Part shown: positions 15,617 through 21,837 of the stretch, in pieces
Position numbering within the stretch: position 1 is the first letter of the stretch
Layout: each line of letters opens with the position of its first letter
Assembly: GCA_947630925.1 (NCBI GenBank)
Contig: CANRJM010000020.1
Coordinates: 1-38,526, forward strand
Reading direction: 5' to 3'
From: an uncultured Lachnospiraceae bacterium
Lineage (GTDB): Bacteria; Bacillota; Clostridia; Lachnospirales; Lachnospiraceae
Length of the DNA: 38,526 nucleotides
Position numbers and translations under genes: made by a program
Notes under the pieces: generated by a model
What the model saw: the letters and a program-made list of their open reading frames with translations, nothing else
Told to the model about the DNA's origin: nothing
Database searches by the model: none

Positions 15617-15772
15617 ATGAATATGAAAAAGAATACTGCCCGCAAGTCTGCATCACTTGCTGCTAAAGCGCTTACCAATGTACTAAAGGCAGACGCAAAC
15701 TCAACGGCATGCTTTTTCGCATACCAGCCAAAAGCTCCAAAAGAGCTGTCACGTTTTAGGAGACAGAAATAA
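15617..15772 (+). CDS. agrD: AgrD-type cyclic autoinducer peptide precursor
   Basis: The 51-residue frame starts at ATG 15617 behind the strong site GAAAGGAGG. It has a positively charged amphipathic N-terminus (MNMKKNTARKSASLAAKAL), a central NSTACFFAY and the C-terminal recognition sequence QPKAPKEL followed by a basic tail, which is the AgrD layout. By analogy with staphylococcal AgrD, AgrB would cut before QPKAPKEL and join the cysteine thiol to the new carboxyl end. The predicted ring is Cys-Phe-Phe-Ala-Tyr, with an N-terminal tail of unknown length. The stop codon TAA shares bases with the ATG of agrB (TAATG), so the two are coupled. The ring boundary is inferred. Confidence 0.88.
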   Translation: MNMKKNTARKSASLAAKALTNVLKADANSTACFFAYQPKAPKELSRFRRQK

Positions 15773-16371
15773 TGGAACATGTTTTGAGGGCATTGAGCAA
15801 CTGGTTAGTACAGCAGGATGCCATCGAATCCAGCGACAGGGAATTATATGAATATGCCATCTATAGTTTTCTGATTTCTGTTATGCCGTTAGCAATCTTT
15901 TTGATTGTTAGCGGCATAATGGGAATGCTATTGGAAGGACTGCTGATTGTGATTCCCTTTATGGTAATAAGAAAATTCAGCGGTGGTTATCATGCAAGAC
16001 ATGCATTCACATGTATGTTTATCTCAGTGGGATTACTGACAAGCAGTTTTTATGTGATAACACATGCAGATTGCAGTTGGCTCTTTCATATTCTGGCAGC
16101 TATTAGCGGATTAAGCGTTGCGTTCAACAGCCCCATTGATTCCGAAAACAAAAGATTAAAAGAAGATGAAATTAAGCAATACAGGCACACAACGTACCTA
16201 CTGATTATCATATCCGTGGGATTGTATTCTGTTTTAGTCGTTCTGCATCAGACTCACTATGCAGTATGTATAGCGGTCAGCCTTGTATTGACAGCGCTGA
16301 TGCAGTTGCCTTGTATTTTAAAAAAGAAAAACGAAAGAATGAAATTTTTGCCCAAAGTTAATAAAAAATAG
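15772..16371 (+). CDS. agrB: AgrB-type autoinducer-processing protease
   Basis: The product has 199 residues with four to six membrane segments, the usual AgrB size. The catalytic histidine and cysteine lie in RKFSGGYHARHAFTC (about residues 65-79), the R-K/R-x-x-G-G-x-H-A-x-x-x-x-x-C pattern of the family. A second conserved region is the AFNSPIDSENKRL segment. AgrB is an integral membrane cysteine endopeptidase that cleaves AgrD and forms the thiolactone. The start overlaps the agrD stop. The gene is followed by an inverted repeat and a second XRE gene on the same strand. Confidence 0.93.
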   Translation: MEHVLRALSNWLVQQDAIESSDRELYEYAIYSFLISVMPLAIFLIVSGIMGMLLEGLLIVIPFMVIRKFSGGYHARHAFTCMFISVGLLTSSFYVITHADCSWLFHILAAISGLSVAFNSPIDSENKRLKEDEIKQYRHTTYLLIIISVGLYSVLVVLHQTHYAVCIAVSLVLTALMQLPCILKKKNERMKFLPKVNKK

Positions 16372-16454
16372 CGTTTCATGCAGAATATGCCAGTGTTCTT
16401 TATCCATATAACTACAAGTAAAATGAATTTATGGAAATATATCTGCATGAAACG
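16372..16454. repeat. 13-bp inverted repeat with 57-nt spacer
   Basis: CGTTTCATGCAGA (16372-16384) and its exact complement TCTGCATGAAACG (16442-16454) face each other. Inside, TCCATA and TATGGA can form a second short helix. It starts immediately after the agrB stop and ends 41 bp before the XRE start codon. There is no T-run, so it is not an ordinary terminator. It may be an operator pair for the XRE protein or an RNA structure. Confidence 0.55.
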
Positions 16455-16495
16455 TTTATATTGAATTTATATCTGTTCCAGAAAGGGTGAGAAAA

Positions 16496-16810
16496 TTGAC
16501 AATAGGCGAACGAATTATGCTGCTTCGGGATAACAGAGGATATACCAGGGCGCAATTAGCGGGACTTGCTGATATTTCCGAGAAATTTTTATATGAAATT
16601 GAAATGAGTAAAAAAGGATTTTCAGCGATAACGCTTCTGAATCTTTCCCATGCATTGGAGGTCAGCCTGGATTATATCATGACAGGAATTGGAAGCGGAG
16701 AATATGAAGACAATATTATAACTACGTTAAGGAAATTTAAGCCAAATTCTTTAGAAACGGTAAACCGTCTGCTGAAAACAGCATACGAACTTTCAAGGAC
16801 CGGACGGTAA
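16496..16810 (+). CDS. XRE-family transcriptional regulator
   Basis: The protein of about 104 residues starts with an intact Cro/C1 helix-turn-helix: IGERIMLLRDNRGYTRAQLAGLADISEKFLYEIEMSKKGFSAITLLNLSHALEVSLDYIMTG, residues 2-64. A short helical tail follows (NIITTLRKFKPNSLETVNRLL), probably for dimerisation. I prefer TTG 16496, nine bases after AAAGG. GTG 16487 overlaps that ribosome site. It lies downstream of agrB with a large inverted repeat in between and is followed by a terminator. It may regulate the agr genes, which is an inference from position. Confidence 0.82.
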   Translation: MTIGERIMLLRDNRGYTRAQLAGLADISEKFLYEIEMSKKGFSAITLLNLSHALEVSLDYIMTGIGSGEYEDNIITTLRKFKPNSLETVNRLLKTAYELSRTGR

Positions 16811-16821
16811 CTTTCTGTAAC

Positions 16822-16852
16822 AAAAAAGAAGGTATCTTTCAACCTTCTTTTT
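16822..16852 (+). terminator. Bidirectional rho-independent terminator
   Basis: AAAAAGAAGGT pairs with ACCTTCTTTTT over 11 bp around the loop ATCTTTCA, and a T-rich tail follows on both strands. It lies 12 nt after the XRE stop and about 70 nt after the end of the convergent flavoprotein gene, so it can serve both. Confidence 0.8.
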
Positions 16853-16919
16853 CTATAACCGCATTTAAACATACGTTAACAAACATTCTAAAATCTTTTA
16901 TCTGCCTGCGGAACGGGAT

Positions 16920-17540
16920 TTAGCGAATAAAATTCGTCCGAATAACCGGCTCCCGCTCCGGAAACGTAATTCCTTGATTTTTCCCTGCCTGAATACACTT
17001 TAGCAGCCATGCCATATTATTTCCAAGCGTCCGCATTGTCTGCATCCCTTCCTCGTCCTTAGCGACCTCTTCTGCGCTATTTCCATGAACTTCATTCCAA
17101 TACTGGGAAGATACCACCGGCATACAATTGATTGTAAAATATTTGTTGATTTGATCAAAGGTTGCCGAAGCCCCGCCTCGTCTGCAGCTCACTACAGCTG
17201 CCGCCGGTTTTCCGGCCATCATGCTGCCTCCGCTATAGAATACCCGATCCATAAAAGATGTAATGGCGCCGCTGGCCGCCGCATAATGCACAGGCGTTCC
17301 AAATACATAACCGTCGGCTTCCGCCGCTTTTTTCACAAACTCATTTACCACATCCTTACGGAAACATTCTCCGGTATCGCTGCAAGCGCCGCAGCCGATG
17401 CATCCTGCAATCTCGCCAACGCCCAACCAGATTATCTCTGTCTGGATTCCGTTTTTCTCTAATGTGTCTGCCGCCTCTTTTAAAGCAGTGTAAGTACACC
17501 CTTCCTTATGAGGCCCTCCATTTACCAATAATACTTTCAT
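16920..17540 (-). CDS. Flavodoxin-fold NAD(P)H-dependent FMN reductase with an iron-sulfur motif
   Basis: The product has 206 residues. The N-terminus VLLVNGGPHKEGCTYTAL is the FMN phosphate loop of the flavodoxin-like reductase family PF03358, and TPVHYAAASGAITSFMDRVFY is its second FMN-contact region. The segment AGCIGCGACSDTGEC contains C-x2-C-x2-C-x4-C (about residues 46-59), as in iron-sulfur flavoproteins of anaerobes, so a cluster is likely besides FMN. The start ATG 17540 has GGAGGG upstream. A TTG at 17552 is too close to the same site. It probably moves electrons between reduced carriers and a small acceptor in the cytoplasm. The substrate is unknown. Confidence 0.85.
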   Translation of the reverse strand: MKVLLVNGGPHKEGCTYTALKEAADTLEKNGIQTEIIWLGVGEIAGCIGCGACSDTGECFRKDVVNEFVKKAAEADGYVFGTPVHYAAASGAITSFMDRVFYSGGSMMAGKPAAAVVSCRRGGASATFDQINKYFTINCMPVVSSQYWNEVHGNSAEEVAKDEEGMQTMRTLGNNMAWLLKCIQAGKNQGITFPEREPVIRTNFIR

Positions 17541-17884
17541 TTGACCCTCCAATATTTTATTACTATTCTTAATATATTTTTAAAATCTGCAACTATGCCC
17601 ATTCCACAGGCTGTATTTTAACCCTGACCAGCTTTTTACGGCTTTGCCGTTCCCCCCTTCCTTTTTTTGTCGCTTGCAGCGTCGCAGGATTTTTATTATG
17701 GCATTATTATAACACATTTGGTCGCCAGAGGAATTATAAAATATAAAAAAAGAAAACCGCTGAAGCAAAAGAAAGAATATGGCAAGAGGACGACACAATA
17801 TTTTGTAATAGTAAAACGAGAGCAGACAGCAGAATAAAATGCAGATCAGAGGGAAACGGAGAGAGGAAGAATTGTAGAAAACGG
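17541..17884. other. Intergenic region without a supported gene
   Basis: Small frames occur here but have no start signals and show biased composition. A short ACGGCTTTGCCGT hairpin (about 17638-17650) and a GC-rich patch at about 17670-17690 are the only notable features. No tRNA or other RNA gene was recognised. Confidence 0.4.
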
Positions 17885-17913
17885 TTGAAATGTAATGTTG
17901 GAAATGCTATATT
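17885..17913 (+). promoter_or_regulatory. Promoter of the aldo/keto reductase gene
   Basis: TTGAAA (17885-17890) and TATATT (17908-17913) are separated by exactly 17 bp. The start codon follows after about 100 nt. Confidence 0.6.
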
Positions 17914-18021
17914 GGTAACGTGGCGAAAGCCATAGGTACTTTCCTTTTCTGAGAATGCTATACCACACTTTTCACATATATTCAACAAAAATTTTATAAC
18001 ATATAACAGGTGGAGATTTTT

Positions 18022-19200
18022 ATGAATTATCGCAAGGACAAATACGGCAATGATATTTCTATTTTAGGTTATGGATGTATGCGCTTTACCCAGAGCGGCG
18101 GAAAGATTCAGTTGGAAAAAGCGGAAAAAGAAATCATGACGGCATTTCAGGCGGGCGTAAATTACTACGATACCGCATATGTATATCCGGGCAGCGAAGC
18201 GGCGTTAGGAAAAATACTGCAAAAGAACCAGATACGCGACAAGGTAAAAATTGCGACAAAACTGCCGCATTATCTGCTTAAGAAGACTGAAAATATGGAA
18301 AAATATTTTCAGGAACAGCTTAACCGGCTTCAGACCGATTATATCGACTATTATTTAATGCATATGCTGACGGACGTTCAAACCTGGCAGCGTTTGAAGG
18401 CACTGGGTATTGTAGAATGGCTGGAGGACAAAAGGAAAAGCGGCGCCATCCGCCAGATTGGCTTTTCCTATCACGGCAATTCCGATATGTTTTGTCAGTT
18501 AATCGATGCGTATGACTGGGACTTCTGTCAGATCCAGTATAATTATATGGATGAAAATTCTCAGGCTGGAAGACGGGGATTGAACTATGCCGCAAAAAAA
18601 GGACTGCCTGTTATTATCATGGAACCGCTCCGCGGAGGAAGGCTGGCAAATCGGCTGCCGGAAAAAGCGCTTCGCATTATTAACGGCTATTCTGTAAAAT
18701 ATACTCCTGTTCAGTGGGCGCTCAGATGGTTGTGGAACCAGCCGGAAGTAACCTGCGTTTTATCAGGCATGAATTCCATAGAAATGATAGAAGATAACGT
18801 ACAAACTGCTTCCACAGTTAAAACGGGCGAAATGAGTACGGAAGATGAAAAGATGCTGCAAAATGTCGTAGCTGCTATTAATGAGAAAATGAAGGTTGGC
18901 TGTACGGGCTGCGGCTATTGTATGCCTTGTCCGAAAAATGTAGATATCCCGGGGACATTTGCCGCATATAACCGATATTATACCGATGGAAAATTTACCG
19001 CATGGAAGGAATATATTATGTGTACCGCATTGCGGAAAAACTCTTCGGCGGCCTCATGCTGCGTTGCCTGCGGGAAATGCGAAAGCCATTGTCCACAGCA
19101 TATTGCCATACGCAGTGAATTAAAAAAAGCCCGCAAAAAGCTGGAAGGTCCGATTTATCGCCTTGTCCGCAGAGTGATATTATGGATACGCGCATATTAA
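18022..19200 (+). CDS. Aldo/keto reductase with two 4Fe-4S cluster motifs
   Basis: The product has 392 residues. Residues 1-270 form the aldo/keto reductase barrel with the tetrad candidates Asp and Tyr in YYDTAYVYPGSE (about 48-59), Lys in KIATKLP and His in YYLMHML. The C-terminal quarter is ferredoxin-like: CTGCGYCMPCPKNVDIP and CCVACGKCESHCPQHI supply cysteines for two 4Fe-4S clusters. This architecture is common in anaerobic Firmicutes and suggests electrons pass between ferredoxin-type carriers and an NAD(P)H-linked carbonyl reduction. I choose ATG 18022 with AGGTGGAG upstream. GTG 18010 overlaps that site. A promoter lies at 17885 and a hairpin terminator follows. The substrate cannot be told. 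Confidence 0.9.
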   Translation: MNYRKDKYGNDISILGYGCMRFTQSGGKIQLEKAEKEIMTAFQAGVNYYDTAYVYPGSEAALGKILQKNQIRDKVKIATKLPHYLLKKTENMEKYFQEQLNRLQTDYIDYYLMHMLTDVQTWQRLKALGIVEWLEDKRKSGAIRQIGFSYHGNSDMFCQLIDAYDWDFCQIQYNYMDENSQAGRRGLNYAAKKGLPVIIMEPLRGGRLANRLPEKALRIINGYSVKYTPVQWALRWLWNQPEVTCVLSGMNSIEMIEDNVQTASTVKTGEMSTEDEKMLQNVVAAINEKMKVGCTGCGYCMPCPKNVDIPGTFAAYNRYYTDGKFTAWKEYIMCTALRKNSSAASCCVACGKCESHCPQHIAIRSELKKARKKLEGPIYRLVRRVILWIRAY

Positions 19201-19217
19201 ACGGTCTCATTAAAGAC

Positions 19218-19281
19218 AAAACCGGCAGACATTCTATTATGATACATCTACCATAACCAAAAATAGAATGCCTGCCGGTTT
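19218..19281. terminator. Long hairpin between convergent genes
   Basis: AAACCGGCAG and CTGCCGGTTT pair, then CATTCTATT and AATAGAATG pair inside, giving about 19 bp with one bulged base pair and a 22-nt loop. It lies just after the aldo/keto reductase and ends next to the tspO stop codon, so it probably terminates both transcripts. Confidence 0.7.
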
Positions 19282-19282
19282 A

Positions 19283-19750
19283 TTAATTGAAATACCAAAT
19301 GCCAAGATTTAAGTAGCCCGCAAAGGTAACCCATACAAGATAAGGAATCATAAGATACCCTGCCGGTTTGGATATGGAAAAGAACAACGTCATCGTTTCC
19401 CATATCAGTATCCACAATAATACAAGCCATAAGAACGAAAATCCATACCATTTAAAAGTAAAAAAGAAAATTGGCCAAAGAAAGTTTACTGCAAGCTGAT
19501 AACCGTATTTTGTCAACGCTTTTGTAATATCTGAACTTTCTGCATCGGATGTATATACGAGATAGGAAGCGATTCCCATCAATACATATAAAATCGTCCA
19601 GACAACCGGAAACAGCCATGCCGGCGGCGATAGCGGCGGTTGATTTAGGGATTGGAACGTCTGCATTGCGCCGCGCGTAAGGACGGCGGAAAGTCCACCG
19701 ACAAGCAGCGGGATGGCAATGCATTTGATGAAAGTTTTTACTGATTTCAA
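19283..19750 (-). CDS. tspO: TspO/MBR family tryptophan-rich membrane protein
   Basis: The product has 155 residues and five membrane segments, the family standard. Diagnostic motifs are LNQPPLSPPAWLFPVVWTILYVLMGIASY (about residues 33-61), the tryptophan-rich NFLWPIFFF and a C-terminal PYLVWVTFAGYLNLGIWYFN. The start is TTG 19750, with AGGAGGTGG four bases upstream. The open frame continues to 19939, but that part is not membrane-like and lacks a ribosome site. TspO proteins bind tetrapyrroles and related ligands and are linked to stress and light or oxygen responses. The exact role in anaerobes is not established. Confidence 0.9.
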   Translation of the reverse strand: MKSVKTFIKCIAIPLLVGGLSAVLTRGAMQTFQSLNQPPLSPPAWLFPVVWTILYVLMGIASYLVYTSDAESSDITKALTKYGYQLAVNFLWPIFFFTFKWYGFSFLWLVLLWILIWETMTLFFSISKPAGYLMIPYLVWVTFAGYLNLGIWYFN

Positions 19751-19841
19751 TATACCACCTCCTGATATAGAGTATGATACATGAATAGCGTATATGCATA
19801 GAAAACGTCTCTGCTTCCCTGGCAGCCGGTACCGTTTTCCA

Positions 19842-20336
19842 TTATCCCCAGTATGAAATATGCTTCCGAATGACGCCGCAGGCAATTTTTTCCCCTGCGT
19901 CTCCGGATGGCTGTGATACAAAATCATCCCGCTTCTCATGCAAAATAAGCGAGCGGTCTAAAATATCTGAAAGCTCTAAAAAACTATCATAAAAAACCAT
20001 ATAGGCATAACCATTACTGTTTAAGATGGCAGGAAAATCCCCCAAATGATAAGGATGCACTGCCATCGTTGGATTGTAGTGCATCCCTGTATTGCTGAAA
20101 TTATTGCTGCAGTCTCCATTTTCATGAAGATGCATTGCAAAAAAACGCGGAGAGTGTGTCCTGTCATTCGGCAGACCGGAAAACTCAACCTCTACCATCA
20201 GTCCGGTGTTCCATCTGGTTTGATAAAAATTTGCAACACCCCTGATTTCCGGATTGTTTTCCCCGCCACGTACAATAGCGACGGCATCCGGAATACTGCT
20301 TTGTATGGATATAGAAAAAATTGTTTTATGATTCAC
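19842..20336 (-). CDS. sodC: Cu/Zn superoxide dismutase family protein
   Basis: The product has 164 residues. Metal ligands can be placed: two histidines in MHLHENGDC, one in GMHYNP, the zinc-site histidines and aspartate in HPYHLGDFP, and the last copper histidine in ILHEKRDD. The closing GDAGEKIACGVI matches the family signature, but the usual arginine at the active-site rim is a lysine (GEK instead of G-x-R). There is no signal peptide, which is unusual because most bacterial SodC proteins are secreted, so this one is probably cytoplasmic. The start is GTG 20336 with a weak GCAGG site. It sits beside tspO and other redox genes, which suggests a role in oxidative stress. Confidence 0.82.
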   Translation of the reverse strand: MNHKTIFSISIQSSIPDAVAIVRGGENNPEIRGVANFYQTRWNTGLMVEVEFSGLPNDRTHSPRFFAMHLHENGDCSNNFSNTGMHYNPTMAVHPYHLGDFPAILNSNGYAYMVFYDSFLELSDILDRSLILHEKRDDFVSQPSGDAGEKIACGVIRKHISYWG

Positions 20337-20425
20337 GGCGCAACCTGCTTTGTTTTTCTCTTATTGTATGCGCTTCCACACAATATGTCACAAATTCTGT
20401 CAGCCTGAAATCCCACATACTGCTT

Positions 20426-21487
20426 TTAAACCAAAACATCAACGCCAACTGTCGCCGCAGCCGTATTGGTATCCGCCAATGCCGCGTCTGTCATCTGCTG
20501 CAGACCGTCCGTTGAATTCGTCTCTTCTGCAGGTGCGGCGCCAGACGCAGACGGCTGTTCTGCCGGACCCGCCACGGTCTGCTGCATTGCCATCTCTGTG
20601 GCAGATTGTTTTTGTTCCGTACGCATCAATTCTATCTTCCGTTTTAGGTATTCCATATCCGCCTGCATCAATTCCCAGTCTTCATTGCGGCGGTGCATAT
20701 TCTTATACCGCTTTTCTTCCCTGTTTAACTCCTTTTGCAACTCCTGCAATTCATCTTTCAATTCGACATACTCTTTCCGATTCACTGCCGCTTCTTTGGT
20801 ATCCTGACGTTTCCCATTTTCCGTCATGATATTGATTTTCTCCTGGTTCTTCTCCATCTTGATATGTCTGAGTTTTTTACGCGCAGCGCGCACCATTTTC
20901 ATAGCATGGCTTTTTGCAATAGCAATCTCATTCTCATCATATCGCCCGCTGGCTTCTTTTCTTTTAATTGCGCTTAAATTGCTGTTCGCTGATGCAACTG
21001 CATTAGAAGCCTGTATCAAGGTCTTTGCGCCGCTAATAGTCGTTGATATTTTTTTATGGTTGTACACCAGAAGACGCTTTGTCTTTTTTTGATCGTTTTT
21101 CTTCTGCCGCTGTTTGCGAAGCCGTTCTAATAAACGTTCCAACCTTCGGATAGACTCTTCGGTATCATCATAGAGATCCTCTTCCTTTTTTTCCCACGGT
21201 AGCTCTTGCTCTTCCTGTGCTTCTTCTTCTCCTCCAATAACGGAAATAACTTCTGTCTTCGTCTTTCCCTCTTTCTGCACATTCATATCCTGCAGCCATT
21301 CCGCAATTTCTCCGGCTCTGCCTGATACCTCATACTGCACGCCATCAATGGAAGCCTGCGCATACGTATCGTTTACCGTCTCTCCTTCCACTGTTCTGAC
21401 TGCCTTATCGGATTCTGATAATGCGTTGGCCGGATTCCTGTACTCCGCTATATTGCGGATTTCTTCGTTTTTCCCTATTACTGCCAT
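20426..21487 (-). CDS. Conserved coiled-coil protein of unknown function behind a structured leader
   Basis: The product has 353 residues and no signal peptide or membrane segment. Residues 1-75 form a small folded region (VEGETVNDTYAQASIDGVQYEVSG then AGEIAEWLQDMN). Residues 85-115 are acidic. Residues 115-140 and 225-290 are strongly charged heptad-like helices suited to coiled coils. Residues 145-215 contain an Ala/Ser-rich helix, IQASNAVASANSNLSAIKR. The tail is Gln/Ala/Thr-rich and ends VGVDVLV. I recall similar hypothetical proteins in Lachnospiraceae but cannot name a function. A scaffold or structural role would fit. The start ATG 21487 is preceded by GGAG, and the sequence from the leader through ATGGCAG matches that of the antitoxin gene at 4416. 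Confidence 0.75.
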   Translation of the reverse strand: MAVIGKNEEIRNIAEYRNPANALSESDKAVRTVEGETVNDTYAQASIDGVQYEVSGRAGEIAEWLQDMNVQKEGKTKTEVISVIGGEEEAQEEQELPWEKKEEDLYDDTEESIRRLERLLERLRKQRQKKNDQKKTKRLLVYNHKKISTTISGAKTLIQASNAVASANSNLSAIKRKEASGRYDENEIAIAKSHAMKMVRAARKKLRHIKMEKNQEKINIMTENGKRQDTKEAAVNRKEYVELKDELQELQKELNREEKRYKNMHRRNEDWELMQADMEYLKRKIELMRTEQKQSATEMAMQQTVAGPAEQPSASGAAPAEETNSTDGLQQMTDAALADTNTAAATVGVDVLV

Positions 21488-21491
21488 ATTT

Positions 21492-21650
21492 AATCTCCAT
21501 TCCGGAGCGTTTACGCGACGGGACGATGAGAAAAAACTGTTGACACAGTCCGCGTATGCAGTTTCTCATCCGCCATCATAACTATTTGTGACACTCCGGC
21601 ACAAATAGCCGTGTAAAACATAAGCTATCGAGCTTATTTTTTACACTAAC
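21492..21650 (-). promoter_or_regulatory. Structured 5'-leader element, copy 2
   Basis: On the minus strand this copy has a 16-bp hairpin with one mismatch (21611-21646, loop CGAT), then a stem of about 11 bp including two G-U pairs (21580-21590 with 21600-21610). The 9-nt loop of that stem, CCGGAGTGT, pairs with ACGCTCCGG at 21502-21510, with one G-U. Next comes a 9-bp stem (21525-21533 with 21562-21570) that encloses two small hairpins, CTGC-ATAC-GCGG and ACTGT-GTCA-ACAGT. Copy 1 has only the first of these two. Compared with copy 1, most base changes keep pairing, as expected for a selected RNA. The Shine-Dalgarno of the coiled-coil gene follows four bases after the pseudoknot strand. Confidence 0.75.
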
Positions 21651-21684
21651 CTCCTTGTATCATTTGGCAAACCTGTCAAACCCA

Positions 21685-21712
21685 AACTGCTGCAAATCCT
21701 TTTGCAGCAGTT
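21685..21712. repeat. Perfect 12-bp hairpin upstream of leader copy 2
   Basis: AACTGCTGCAAA and TTTGCAGCAGTT are exact complements around the 4-nt loop TCCT. There is no following T-run on either strand, so a simple terminator is unlikely. It lies about 35 nt upstream of leader copy 2 and 125 nt after metG. The rest of the gap, 21713-21837, holds only AT-rich sequence with a weak terminator-like GATTTTT/AAAAATC repeat close to the metG stop. Confidence 0.6.
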
Positions 21713-21837
21713 ATATAACATCTCTTATCTGATATTTCGGCAGAGTATGGCAATCTCCTTAGAGGAAGGGAATCATTTTAAAAAACGTCTTATTATTGCT
21801 TTTCCCCATTCAAAGATTTTTTAAAAATCATTTTTAA

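Noticed and set aside
17580-17988. Small minus-strand frames in the gap before the aldo/keto reductase
   Set aside because: They have low-complexity composition and no start signals. The gap contains the promoter of the plus-strand gene.
19751-19939. N-terminal extension of the TspO frame
   Set aside because: A strong ribosome site directly precedes TTG 19750, and the extension is not membrane-like.
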